From JAJPJE01 sp963724985 (GTDB lineage Bacteria > Acidobacteriota > Terriglobia > Terriglobales > Acidobacteriaceae): a stretch of 64,000 nt of DNA. The notes below the pieces were generated by a model that made no database searches, was not told the origin of the DNA, and worked only from the letters and a program-made list of their open reading frames with translations. Positions 16,903 to 25,399 of this stretch are shown piece after piece. Every line of letters begins with the position of its first letter. The first letter of the stretch is position 1. The stretch is from contig CAVRWV010000018.1 of assembly GCA_963724985.1 (NCBI GenBank), positions 1 to 64,000 of the forward strand, written 5' to 3'. The translations under genes were made by a program, and so were the position numbers.

Positions 16903-17859
16903 ATGGCCTCTACCGTTCAGGTCGCGCCGGAGCGCGTAATTCAGCTGGAATCCACGTTAAGGTCTGTGATTCGAGGTCAAGATCAGGTAGTCCGACTAGC
17001 CTTGGTTTGCCTGTTTGCGCGCGGTCACCTGCTGATTGAGGGCGTTCCCGGGGTCGGCAAGACTACCCTGGCTCATGCACTTGCACGTGGATTGGATTGC
17101 GAGTTCCAGCGATTGCAGTTCACCAGTGATATGTTGCCGAGCGATGTGCTGGGCATTTCGATTTACTCGGCGTCAGAACAAAAATTCGAGTTCAAACGCG
17201 GCCCGGTGTTCACCAACGTGTTATTGGCGGATGAGATCAATCGCACGACGCCGAAGACGCAATCGGCACTGCTGGAAGCGATGAACGAGGCGCAGGTAAC
17301 GGTCGACAGCCACTCGTATACATTGCCGGAACCCTTCCTGGTGATCGCGACGCAAAATCCGGTGGAGCATCATGGAACCTATCCACTGCCGGAGTCGCAG
17401 ATGGACCGATTCCTCATGCGATTGCCCATGACCTATCCTTCGGCCCAAAGTGAGAAAGAGATTCTGCGGGCGGAGGCGGGAGCAGCGAGGCTGGATGACA
17501 TTCGTCCGGTGCTCGGCGGCGCGGATGTGGTGGCGATCCAGAATGACGTCAAGCGGGTGCGTGTGGACGATTCGCTCATCGAGTATGCGCTGGCGATTGT
17601 GGGCAAGACGCGGGAATCGGCGTACCTGTCGCTGGGCGTTTCTCCGCGAGGGACGCTGATGCTGTATCGGGCAGCGCAGGCGCTGGCGTATGTCGACGGG
17701 CGCGATTTTGCTACGCCGGAAGATTTCAAGACGCTGGCGATTCCGGTATTCGCGCATCGAGTGGTGGTGGGCGGAAGGTATTCGTCGACGCTGAAGAAGT
17801 CGGAACAGGCGGAACAGATATTGCGCGAGATTATTGAGACTGTGGCAGTGCCGGTGTAA
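16903..17859 (+). CDS. MoxR-family AAA+ ATPase
   Basis: 318 residues. AAA_3 core: Walker A GVPGVGKTTLAHAL at about 48-61, Walker B LLADEINRTTPKTQSALLEAM, sensor 1 ATQNPVEHHGTYPLPESQMDRF, and the C-terminal lid domain. MoxR ATPases act as chaperones for assembly of metal centres or membrane complexes, usually with VWA partners. I chose ATG 16903 because the earlier frame opening at 16786 lies in the pst terminator. The usual downstream partner (a DUF58/VWA protein) is absent, and the next gene is an unrelated metallo-hydrolase, so its client is unknown. A VWFA-related protein is encoded at 22.1-23.3 kb but is secreted and unlikely to be the partner. Confidence 0.9.
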   Translation: MASTVQVAPERVIQLESTLRSVIRGQDQVVRLALVCLFARGHLLIEGVPGVGKTTLAHALARGLDCEFQRLQFTSDMLPSDVLGISIYSASEQKFEFKRGPVFTNVLLADEINRTTPKTQSALLEAMNEAQVTVDSHSYTLPEPFLVIATQNPVEHHGTYPLPESQMDRFLMRLPMTYPSAQSEKEILRAEAGAARLDDIRPVLGGADVVAIQNDVKRVRVDDSLIEYALAIVGKTRESAYLSLGVSPRGTLMLYRAAQALAYVDGRDFATPEDFKTLAIPVFAHRVVVGGRYSSTLKKSEQAEQILREIIETVAVPV

Positions 17860-17920
17860 AGCCAGCGCTACTTGGAATCAACAAATGTGTGCGTTATGAT
17901 CGCCCACACTTGGGGTGATT

Positions 17921-18667
17921 ATGGCGCTGGTCACTGAAATCGCTGCTGATGTATACCGCATATCGTGCTGGTTTCCTGAATTCAACCTTCAATTTAACCA
18001 TTTTCTCGTGAAGGATGAGGAACCCCTTCTGTTTCACACGGGGCTAAAGAGGTTCTTTCCGGAAATTGTTGAAGCGGTAGGAAAGATTCTTCCTCCAGAA
18101 CGTTTGCGCTGGATCAGCTTCAGCCACTTTGAGTCGGATGAGTGCGGGTCGCTGAACGAGTGGCTGCAACTGGCGCCGCGTGCGCAGGCCGTTTCTGGTT
18201 TTGTCGGTGCGAATGTGAATCTTGCCGACTATGCCATTCGCGCTCCGCATTGCCTCATGCCGGGCGAGACTCTCACGACAGGGAATCACCGGTATCGTTT
18301 TTGCCCTACACCGCACCTGCCTCACGGGTGGGATGCAGGAGTGCTTTTTGAAGAGGAGCAGCGCACACTCTTCGTTTCCGATCTGTTTCACCAAGATGGT
18401 GCAGTTGAACCGCTCACGACATCGGACATTCTGGGGCGGGTCCGAGCGACCTTGACCGCTTATCAGCAAGGTCCGTTGGCCAACTATGTTCCATGGAATC
18501 ATCGGAGCGAGGGAATTCTTCACTCGCTTTCAGATCTTGGGCCCGCAACTCTGGCAGTGATGCATGGGTCAAGCTTCAATGGCAATTGCTCGGGCGCACT
18601 TCGCGATCTTGCTGTGGTTATGAAAGACGTTCTTGGAACCGAGTCTTCTCAGTCCGCCGTGGCGTAA
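17921..18667 (+). CDS. Metallo-beta-lactamase-fold protein, flavodiiron/ODP-like
   Basis: 248 residues. The metal motif HFESDECG at about 69-76 is the HxExD(E/H) pattern of the flavodiiron/oxygen-binding-diiron (ODP) branch rather than the HxHxDH of hydrolytic beta-lactamases. Later ligands are visible in HGWDAG, in FVSDLF (Asp), and in VMHGSSF near the end, equivalent to the closing SHG of flavodiiron proteins. No flavodoxin domain is attached, so this is a stand-alone diiron-type domain. It may sense or bind O2 or NO, or be a redox enzyme needing a separate partner. The ATG at 17921 follows GGGGTG by five bases; an in-frame GTG lies six bases earlier. Confidence 0.75.
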   Translation: MALVTEIAADVYRISCWFPEFNLQFNHFLVKDEEPLLFHTGLKRFFPEIVEAVGKILPPERLRWISFSHFESDECGSLNEWLQLAPRAQAVSGFVGANVNLADYAIRAPHCLMPGETLTTGNHRYRFCPTPHLPHGWDAGVLFEEEQRTLFVSDLFHQDGAVEPLTTSDILGRVRATLTAYQQGPLANYVPWNHRSEGILHSLSDLGPATLAVMHGSSFNGNCSGALRDLAVVMKDVLGTESSQSAVA

Positions 18668-18702
18668 CGCTGACCTGAGCGCCCGTGAAATAATCAGGAA
18701 CC

Positions 18703-19179
18703 ATGGCCTTCCTTCGTTTCTTAATGCTGTTGTCGCTTGTCGTGTGGCTGGGCGGGATCACGTTCTTCGCGTTTGTGCTTGCGCCGACAGTGTTTGCAGT
18801 TTTGCCGACGCGGGAGCTGGCTGGAACGGTGGTGAACCGCACGCTTCCGGTACTGCACTGGATGGGACTGGCGTCGGGGCTCGTGTTCCTGGCGACGTCG
18901 ATGAGTTACGCTGCGATGACAACTGGATCGGCACAGGCGCTCGCGCCGCGCCATATTCTGGTCGTGGTGATGCTGGTGTTGACGCTGGTGTCGATGTTCG
19001 TCGTTTCGTCGCGCATGATGGTGCTACGCGCGGAGATGGGCGTCATTGATGACGTCCCGCAGGATGATCCGCGACGCGTGGAATTCAATCGGTTGCATCA
19101 GTGGTCGACGAGGATCGAGGGATCGGTGTATTTGATTGGGTTGGTGGTGCTGTATTTAACTGCGCGGCAGTTGAAGTGA
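18703..19179 (+). CDS. DUF4149 (TMEM205-like) four-helix membrane protein
   Basis: 158 residues with four predicted membrane helices (about 5-27, 47-68, 85-103 and 137-155) and the characteristic opening LSLVVWLGGITFFAFVLAPTVF seen in DUF4149/TMEM205 proteins. AGGA lies four bases before the ATG. It follows the metallo-hydrolase by 35 bases and may be co-transcribed. Function is unknown. Confidence 0.75.
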   Translation: MAFLRFLMLLSLVVWLGGITFFAFVLAPTVFAVLPTRELAGTVVNRTLPVLHWMGLASGLVFLATSMSYAAMTTGSAQALAPRHILVVVMLVLTLVSMFVVSSRMMVLRAEMGVIDDVPQDDPRRVEFNRLHQWSTRIEGSVYLIGLVVLYLTARQLK

Positions 19180-19208
19180 CGTTTGCGAAAGCAAGTTGAT
19201 CTCGCGTT

Positions 19209-19295
19209 GGGTAGCTTGTAGCTAGTCGCATGGAAGAAGTGTTGAGTTCGTTCGTGCACATTCATACGATACTAGCTGCTGACTACTAGCCACCC
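19209..19295. repeat. Imperfect inverted repeat of TAGCTAG-type words
   Basis: GGGTAGCTTGTAGCTAGT (19209-19226) faces an imperfect complement at 19271-19295 that ends TAGCCACCC. It lies in the 261-base gap before ychF. Related words (GTAGCTAGCGGC, GCTTGCTAGCGGC) recur at about 21936-22065. This looks like lineage-specific intergenic repeat material. Confidence 0.4.
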
Positions 19296-19440
19296 ACGAC
19301 AACGGCAGCAGATTCCTCCCAGAAATTTGGCTTCTGTTGATCCTTCTTTTATTCTGATACATGGAGAAGTTTGCCCGCAGCGCACCGGGACCGTCTGTGC
19401 GGTTCTGCTTTTGTTGAGCGCTGAAGGCTGAAAGCAAATT

Positions 19441-20523
19441 ATGAAGAGCGGAATTATTGGCCTGCCACAGGTAGGCAAGTCATCTTTATTCAAGATTCTG
19501 ACGAAGGCGCAAGTGTCGGAGCGGGCGAATCCGCGCGAAGCGCATCTCGGGGTGGCGACTGTCCCGGACGATCGACTCGATCGGCTGGCCGCGCTCTACA
19601 ACCCGAAGAAGACGATACATGCGACGATCCAGTATGTGGACGTGGCGGCGATCGGGCAGGAAGCGCTGAAAGCGGCGGATTACCTGGGCAATCTGCGACA
19701 GGTCGATTCACTGACACACGTGGTGCGGACTTTCGACGATCCGTCGATCCCACATGCGGCGGGAGATATCGATCCGATTCGCGATATCAAGAATGTTGAG
19801 TTTGACCTGATGGTGAGCGATCTGGGGCAGATCGAAAAGCGCCTGGAGCGGCTGGAAAAAGATCTGAAGAAGATGCGTTCGGCAGATCTCGAAAAAGAAA
19901 ACGACCTGCTGAAGCGCGCGAAAGCTTTCCTGGAAACGGAGAAGCCACTACGCGAGATGGAGATGACGAAAGAGGACAAGAAGCTGCTGAGGGGCTTCAT
20001 GTTCCTGAGCGAGAAACCGATTCTGTATGTGCTGAATATCAGCGAGAGCACGGATCTGGGCAAAGATCTGGAAGGGGCAGTGACGAAGTTTGGGCTGACA
20101 GAGATTGCCGCAAAGCCGAACACAGGAGCGACCGCAGTGTGCGGCAAGGTGGAAGCGGAACTTGCGGATATGAGCGACGAAGATGCGGCGGAGTTTCTGT
20201 CGAGCTACAACCTGACGGAGAGCGGACTGTCGCGACTGATTCGCAAAACGTACGAATTGCTGGGGCTGATCTCGTTCCTGACCGTTGGCGAAGACGAGTG
20301 TCGCGCGTGGACGATTAATCGTGGAATGCGCGCAGTGGAAGCAGCAGGGGCGATTCATAGCGATCTGGAAAAGCATTTCATTCGCGCGGAAACGATCCAT
20401 TGGGACAAACTGCTGGAGGCGGGATCGGAAGCCGTGGCGCGTTCGCAGGGTACGCTTCGCCTGGAAGGCAAGGAATACATCGTGCAGGACGGCGACGTGA
20501 TGCACATTCGGCATAGCGGTTGA
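19441..20523 (+). CDS. ychF: Redox-regulated ATPase/GTPase YchF (Obg family)
   Basis: 360 residues. The G1 loop is GLPQVGKSS at residues 7-15 (usual consensus GLPNVGKS, so Gln replaces Asn), the coiled-coil insertion about 115-185 is present, the nucleotide-specificity loop reads LNISE instead of NKxD (the YchF-type NxxE, which favours ATP), and the C-terminal TGS domain contains CRAWTINRGMRAVEAAGAIH and ends in a DGDVMHIRHSG segment. It is a ribosome-associated P-loop protein linked to stress and translation control. The gene stands alone between DUF4149 and a ZIP transporter. Confidence 0.93.
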   Translation: MKSGIIGLPQVGKSSLFKILTKAQVSERANPREAHLGVATVPDDRLDRLAALYNPKKTIHATIQYVDVAAIGQEALKAADYLGNLRQVDSLTHVVRTFDDPSIPHAAGDIDPIRDIKNVEFDLMVSDLGQIEKRLERLEKDLKKMRSADLEKENDLLKRAKAFLETEKPLREMEMTKEDKKLLRGFMFLSEKPILYVLNISESTDLGKDLEGAVTKFGLTEIAAKPNTGATAVCGKVEAELADMSDEDAAEFLSSYNLTESGLSRLIRKTYELLGLISFLTVGEDECRAWTINRGMRAVEAAGAIHSDLEKHFIRAETIHWDKLLEAGSEAVARSQGTLRLEGKEYIVQDGDVMHIRHSG

Positions 20524-20570
20524 GAGATTTGCCGCCTACGTATCCTAAAGCAGGGACAGCAGAGAACTGC

Positions 20571-20602
20571 CCCACTCAAGCCAAAAAGAAGGCTTGAATG
20601 GG
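20571..20602 (+). terminator. Stem-loop downstream of ychF
   Basis: A 12-base stem with one mismatch (CCCACTCAAGCC / GGCTTGAATGGG) encloses an AAAAAGAA loop. No T-run follows, so it may be a weak terminator or a dispersed intergenic hairpin. Confidence 0.4.
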
Positions 20603-20681
20603 CCGCCCGGCCGAACTGAATGGGCCACCTTACTGCGCCCGTTTTTGTTTTCCACAAACAAGCTGGTACTCTGCTGATTCC

Positions 20682-21413
20682 ATGCATCCGATCGCGCTTA
20701 GCCTGATTCTTGGAGTTACGGCTGCCGCCGCCAATATTTTTGGCGGTGCGGTCATCGTGCAGCGCAGCTGGGATCGGCGCTTTCTGCGCTACTTCATGGC
20801 TCTGGGTGCGGGCTTCATGTTGGCAACCTCGCTGTCAGAGATGGTGCCCCAGAGCATCGAATTGCGCGGCGGGCGAGCCGGCTTTCTCATTTTGATCGGA
20901 TACCTGATCGTTCACTTTTTCGAGCACACGGTCAGTCCGCACTTTCATTTTGGCGAAGAGACACACGAAGAAGAATTTCTTCACCACCACAAAACTAATT
21001 CCGTGCTCGCGGGTCTGTTGATCCATACATTCTTCGACGGGGTCGCTATCGCGTCGGGGTTTATCGTTTCCAACTGGCTCGGGTGGATCATCTTCATTGC
21101 AGTCTTTCTGCACAAGGTGCCCGAAGGTTTCACGGTAGCATCGGTAATGCTCGCGGGCGGGAGAAGCAAGGCGTTCGCGTGGGGATCTTCGATTCTCCTC
21201 GGAGCAGCGACTCTGCTTGGAGTGATGACGATGGCAGTCACCAAGCAGGCAGTCGGGGTGGGATTACCTATTTCGGCGGGGGTGACGATCTATGTAGCGG
21301 CTTCAGACTTGATTCCAGAGGTCAACCGCGAGCCTGGCATCGCAATGGCCCTGCTTGTGTTTATCGGCGTTGGCTTGATGTTTTTTCTCGACGCCTTTTT
21401 TCACATTCATTAA
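20682..21413 (+). CDS. ZIP family divalent metal transporter
   Basis: 243 residues, about eight membrane helices. Helix 4 carries HTFFDGVAIASGF and helix 5 HKVPEGFTVASVML, the two ZIP metal-site helices (the second is usually HNxPEG; Lys here replaces Asn). A cytoplasmic His/Glu-rich loop (HFHFGEETHEEEFLHHH, about 87-103) is a typical variable metal-binding loop. It likely imports Zn2+ or a similar ion across the inner membrane. I chose ATG 20682 because the longer frame adds 28 polar residues spanning the preceding hairpin. No metal-responsive regulator is adjacent. Confidence 0.85.
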   Translation: MHPIALSLILGVTAAAANIFGGAVIVQRSWDRRFLRYFMALGAGFMLATSLSEMVPQSIELRGGRAGFLILIGYLIVHFFEHTVSPHFHFGEETHEEEFLHHHKTNSVLAGLLIHTFFDGVAIASGFIVSNWLGWIIFIAVFLHKVPEGFTVASVMLAGGRSKAFAWGSSILLGAATLLGVMTMAVTKQAVGVGLPISAGVTIYVAASDLIPEVNREPGIAMALLVFIGVGLMFFLDAFFHIH

Positions 21414-21459
21414 CCTTTCAACGTCTTCTGCCAGCCGTAAAATACGTCTAACATTCTTT

Positions 21460-21927
21460 ATGAGTACTCCTCATCCGGCTGTGGACAGCAACCAACGACA
21501 AGTAGACGCGGAGATCGCAGAACAGCTCGCCCCGCCGCGGGAAGGCAAGTTGTTTCGGTCTTACTGGGGCATTGCGCTCCTGTCTTTGCTGTTTGCTGTG
21601 TTCGTGTTTGTACTGGGATTCGGCCTCGACTGGATGATGTTGTATAAGGATGACTCGATCCGGCAAACGATCGAATTCTCCGACGCCGTGTCTGCCCTTA
21701 TTTGCGGGTTTGTCTTCTTACTTTTTCTGCGGCTATACCGCAAGCAACGGGCGATGCTGCGTCAGCGAGTGGAAGTGATTGCCAACATGAACCATCATGT
21801 GCGGAACGCGCTTCAGGTGATTGAGTTCAACTCGTATTCCACGTCGGACCAGGAGAAACTCGGGGCGATCAAAAGCAGCGTGAATCGGATTCAGTGGGCA
21901 TTGCGGGAGTTGCTGCCGAAGCTGTAG
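21460..21927 (+). CDS. Small membrane protein with histidine-kinase-like H-box but no ATPase domain
   Basis: 155 residues: a polar N-terminus (1-33), two membrane helices (about 36-57 and 72-93), then a cytoplasmic helix with VEVIANMNHHVRNALQVIEF, which resembles the phospho-acceptor helix of histidine kinases (HxxRNxLQ type), and a second helix (about 130-153). Together these look like a dimerisation/phosphotransfer four-helix-bundle half without the catalytic HATPase domain, and the gene ends cleanly in a stop with no kinase domain downstream in any frame. It may be a phosphotransfer or scaffold protein; kinase activity is excluded by its length. It begins 46 bases after the ZIP gene. Confidence 0.6.
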   Translation: MSTPHPAVDSNQRQVDAEIAEQLAPPREGKLFRSYWGIALLSLLFAVFVFVLGFGLDWMMLYKDDSIRQTIEFSDAVSALICGFVFLLFLRLYRKQRAMLRQRVEVIANMNHHVRNALQVIEFNSYSTSDQEKLGAIKSSVNRIQWALRELLPKL

Positions 21928-22088
21928 TTGGTGGGGTAGTTGGTAGCTAGCGGCTGTAGATTTGCGGATCGGATAGGGATACCTCGCTGCGCTCGGCATG
22001 ACAGTCCTCGCTGACGCTCGGACTGAAAACTTCGCGGCCGGACTCCAAATAGCTTGCTAGCGGCGGTAACCGTTAACCGACTGCTGCT

Positions 22089-23327
22089 TTATTCCACCTG
22101 GTGTTTGGCGGTGTAGCCTTCGCGCGCAACTACCTGGTATTTCAGGTTCTTTCCTTTTTGATCGTGAATCTCCAGCGGACCACCGTTGGGGGCAACCACT
22201 TCTACCTTCAGCTTGCGATAGGTTCCGTCCAAGGCCGCATTCGTTGGGTGGTACGTGATGACGTACTGATTGCGGATGTCACCAGCAATGTCGCGGAACA
22301 TTTCCGGGAGTTCACCCTGGAAGCGCGGATGGTACCAGCGGCCACCCGTCATTTTGGCAAAGGTTTGCATCTCATTGTCACCCTGAAGGAAGTCGAGGTT
22401 CCGGATGGAAGCGCCCATGCCGCCGCCGCGACTCTCGGCCAAAGTACGCCACAGTTCGCCAGTACTGATGGTGAAGATCGTCACGTTGGGAGTGCCCTTC
22501 ACCTTCTTCAGGATCTTGTCGAGGGTAAGCTTACTGAAAGTGTCGACGCCGCTGGAGATCAAGACAATGTACTTGCGCCCTTCCAGGCGGTCCACGCGGT
22601 CCAAAGTGTCGTACAAGGCGTCGAAGAGGTTTGTCTCACTGAACCCGGGAATCTGCAGAGTGCTGATGGCACCGAAGATCTCGCGCTTGTCCTGGGTGAA
22701 ATCGGTCAGCATGTGGGTCTTCATGTCGTAGGAGACGACAGCTACCCAGTCCTGAGGGCGTAACGTATTGGCGAACTGGTAGGAGGCATTGATCGCGTCG
22801 TACATGAAGTAGTAGTTCGTGTAGGCGAACTCGACGAGCAGGACACAGGTGATGGGCGCCTGGGTCTGGCTGAATTGCGCGACCTGCTGCGGAACTCCGT
22901 CTTCGAAGATCTTGAAGTTGTCTTTCTTCAACCCCGGAATAAACTGGCCGTCTTTGGTCACGACGCTCACCGGAACTTGCACCTCCGGGACGTCCACGCG
23001 GATCGAGAAGTCCGGCATGCCCTCGGGGTTCTTGGGCGCAGAAGGAGTACGCTCACGTTCCGGCGGCGCCTCGTCCTTCTTTTTGGGGATAGCCATCGGG
23101 CCGGTGTCTCCTGAGGGCCCGCCGGCTTCGGGCGTCTGATCGCTCGGGGGCGGCGCTTGGTCGCCGCTATTCGGAGATTGCGACTGAGCGCGAGACAGGG
23201 TTGGCGCCAGCGTCGAAATGGCGAAGACTAAAAAGAGAAGAATCGCCAGCCATGTGCGTGACGACGAAGAGGCCTGTTTTCGCGCTGCTGAGCCTGTAAG
23301 TTTCAAATCTGTTGAACCGATCCCCAT
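22089..23327 (-). CDS. Secreted VWFA-related-domain protein (Acidobacterial type)
   Basis: 412 residues: N-terminal signal (about 24-47), a Pro/Gly/Ser-rich linker (about 48-120), then the VWFA-related domain (about 125-400) with the entry PVSVVTKDGQFIPGLKKDNF and FEDGVPQQV and the closing RNQYVITYHPTN and GTYRKLKVEV that mark the family widespread in Acidobacteriota. The metal-site DxSxS normally found after the first strand is replaced by LLVEFAYTN, so ordinary MIDAS metal binding is doubtful. I chose ATG 23327 because GGTGGAG lies five bases upstream; longer frames start at 23366 or 23444. It is divergent from the S55 protease gene. Its role is probably extracytoplasmic adhesion or complex assembly. 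Confidence 0.75.
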   Translation of the reverse strand: MGIGSTDLKLTGSAARKQASSSSRTWLAILLFLVFAISTLAPTLSRAQSQSPNSGDQAPPPSDQTPEAGGPSGDTGPMAIPKKKDEAPPERERTPSAPKNPEGMPDFSIRVDVPEVQVPVSVVTKDGQFIPGLKKDNFKIFEDGVPQQVAQFSQTQAPITCVLLVEFAYTNYYFMYDAINASYQFANTLRPQDWVAVVSYDMKTHMLTDFTQDKREIFGAISTLQIPGFSETNLFDALYDTLDRVDRLEGRKYIVLISSGVDTFSKLTLDKILKKVKGTPNVTIFTISTGELWRTLAESRGGGMGASIRNLDFLQGDNEMQTFAKMTGGRWYHPRFQGELPEMFRDIAGDIRNQYVITYHPTNAALDGTYRKLKVEVVAPNGGPLEIHDQKGKNLKYQVVAREGYTAKHQVE

Positions 23328-23581
23328 GGGAACTCCACCGCTCCGGATTGGGTTCTTTTGACCCATTGCGATTGCTCCGAAAGGGAGCAAGGCAGGGTCC
23401 CGCACCAGAATGTCTATGCTAGTATAGAACCTCAAATCCACCATTTTGACTCGATGCTAAGGCGATCATTTTTTGGCAATTTCCGCTGATCTGGTCGACT
23501 GGTGGATCGTATCAGGTTAAGAAACAAGACCGATCGCGCTATGGGTCCCACCCCCTGGGACTTGAGGTTCACGCCGGTAGT

Positions 23582-25357
23582 ATGAAAAAACTTGCTTGCT
23601 TCGTCGCCCTAGTCTTCTCCATTCAGAATTGCTGGTCCGCTCCGCCTGCATTTAAGCCCAATGTGCCGATCATGCACCTGTCCGAGGTCCATGCCGGCAT
23701 GAAGGGCGTGGCCTACACGGTTTTCCAGGGCACCCGGCCAGAGCCGATGAACCTGGAAGTGCTCGGAGTCCTGAAGAACATGAATGGGCCGGACTCCGAC
23801 GTGATCCTGATTCGCCTGCAGGGAACCAAGCCCGAATACACAGGGGTAGTTGCCGGCATGAGCGGAAGCCCAGTGTATATAGACGGAAAACTGGTGGGCG
23901 CGTTGGCATTCCGGATCGGACAATTTTCGAAAGAGCCGATTGCCGGGGTAACGCCGATTGAGCAGATGCTGGAAATCAATACGCTCGAGGAGACTTCGGC
24001 GAAGCGGCCAGCGACCGCACTTACGCCGGTGGGCGCTCCGGGGCCGGTGAGTAGCGGGCCTGACGTACAGAATTTCGCGAACCTGATGAAGCCGATGGAT
24101 ACGCCACTGGTGTTCAACGGATTCACGGAAGAGGCGGTGCGCCGGTTCGCTCCGCAATTTACGGCGGCAGGGATCACGCCGGTGATGGGAGCCGGTTCAG
24201 TAAGCGACGAGAAACAGCCGGAACCGCTGGTGCCGGGTTCGGCGGTGAGTGCCGTACTGGTGCGCGGCGATTTGAGTATCGCGGCAACGTGCACGGTGAC
24301 CTACGTCGATCCGGAGCGGCTGCTCGCTTGCGGACATCCATTGCTGCAGTTCGGCAATGTCGATATTCCGATGAACAAGGCACAGGTGGTTGCAACGCTG
24401 CCTTCACCGGAGAATGCTTTCAAGATCATCAATACGACCGAGGCTGTGGGCGCGTTCGTGCAGGACCGGCACACGGGTATTCTTGGCCGCTTCGATCAGA
24501 CACCGGACATGATCCCGGTGACGTTGCGCATTCACGGCGTTTCCAATCCGAAGACATTTCACTACGAAGTGCTGAACAATCCGAAGCTGACGCCCGTGGC
24601 GATCATGTCGACGGCGTACAGCGTGCTTCAGGGAATCAACGAGTACGGCGAAGATGTAACGTACCGGCTGAATGGGCAGATCGATGTGCACGGATATCCT
24701 GAGGTCAAGCTGCAGGATATGTTTGCGCCGTCGTCCGACGGTAACGTACCCACGGCGGCAGCGCTGGCGATGTCGCTCGGAGATCGATTCGGACGCATCT
24801 ATGACAATCAGTTCGTGAAGCCGAATATTACTGGCGTCGAGCTCGATTTCGACATCCTGAATGAGCGGCGCTGGGCGCGGCTGGAGAGCGCGCGTACGGA
24901 TGTGACGGAAGCGAGGCCGGGCGATCAGATCACGATTGAAGCTGCACTGCGGCCGTATCGCGGAGAACGGATCGTGCGCCAGCTTCCGATACAGATTCCG
25001 ACCTCAACGCCGAAAGGCACTTTGCGCATTCTGGTCAGCGACGCCGATACGCTGGATAAGATGCGCAAGTCGGCGCGTCCCTTTGCACAGCGGCTTGATC
25101 TGGCTTCGACGATCGCGATGCTGAACAAAGAGCGCATCAACGACCGACTCTATGTTTCGCTGCTGGAGCAGAATCCGGAGGCGATGGTGCAGGACAAAAT
25201 CATGCCAACGCTGCCGCTCTCGGTGATGAACGTGATGGAAGGCATGCGTGGCACACAAGACATGGTGGTGCTGGGAGAGTCGTCGGTGGGAGAAGAATCG
25301 ACGCCCGTGGATTATGTCGTCTCCGGCGCACAGGTGATTACCATCACCATCAAGTAA
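23582..25357 (+). CDS. Secreted SpoIVB-type (peptidase family S55) serine protease
   Basis: 591 residues. A signal peptide (about 1-19) is followed by the S55 domain: the HAGMKGVAYTVFQGT entry and the nucleophile Ser96 in GMSGSPVY(I)DGKLVGAL. This is the signature of SpoIVB, which in Bacillus activates sigma-K processing; in non-sporulating Acidobacteriota such proteins are common and their targets unknown. The C-terminal part (about 330-591) is beta-rich and unassigned. Convergent with the 111-residue gene at 25400, with a shared hairpin between them. Confidence 0.8.
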   Translation: MKKLACFVALVFSIQNCWSAPPAFKPNVPIMHLSEVHAGMKGVAYTVFQGTRPEPMNLEVLGVLKNMNGPDSDVILIRLQGTKPEYTGVVAGMSGSPVYIDGKLVGALAFRIGQFSKEPIAGVTPIEQMLEINTLEETSAKRPATALTPVGAPGPVSSGPDVQNFANLMKPMDTPLVFNGFTEEAVRRFAPQFTAAGITPVMGAGSVSDEKQPEPLVPGSAVSAVLVRGDLSIAATCTVTYVDPERLLACGHPLLQFGNVDIPMNKAQVVATLPSPENAFKIINTTEAVGAFVQDRHTGILGRFDQTPDMIPVTLRIHGVSNPKTFHYEVLNNPKLTPVAIMSTAYSVLQGINEYGEDVTYRLNGQIDVHGYPEVKLQDMFAPSSDGNVPTAAALAMSLGDRFGRIYDNQFVKPNITGVELDFDILNERRWARLESARTDVTEARPGDQITIEAALRPYRGERIVRQLPIQIPTSTPKGTLRILVSDADTLDKMRKSARPFAQRLDLASTIAMLNKERINDRLYVSLLEQNPEAMVQDKIMPTLPLSVMNVMEGMRGTQDMVVLGESSVGEESTPVDYVVSGAQVITITIK

Positions 25358-25358
25358 G

Positions 25359-25394
25359 ACGAGGTCCCGCCGGTAAGCGGGCCCTCGTGCGTTT
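25359..25394. terminator. Terminator hairpin between convergent genes
   Basis: ACGAGG-T-CCCGC (25359-25370) pairs with GCGGG-C-CCTCGT (25377-25388), one mismatch, loop CGGTAA, followed by GCGTTTT on the plus strand. It is mainly a terminator for the S55 protease gene. Confidence 0.7.
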
Positions 25395-25399
25395 TCGAG

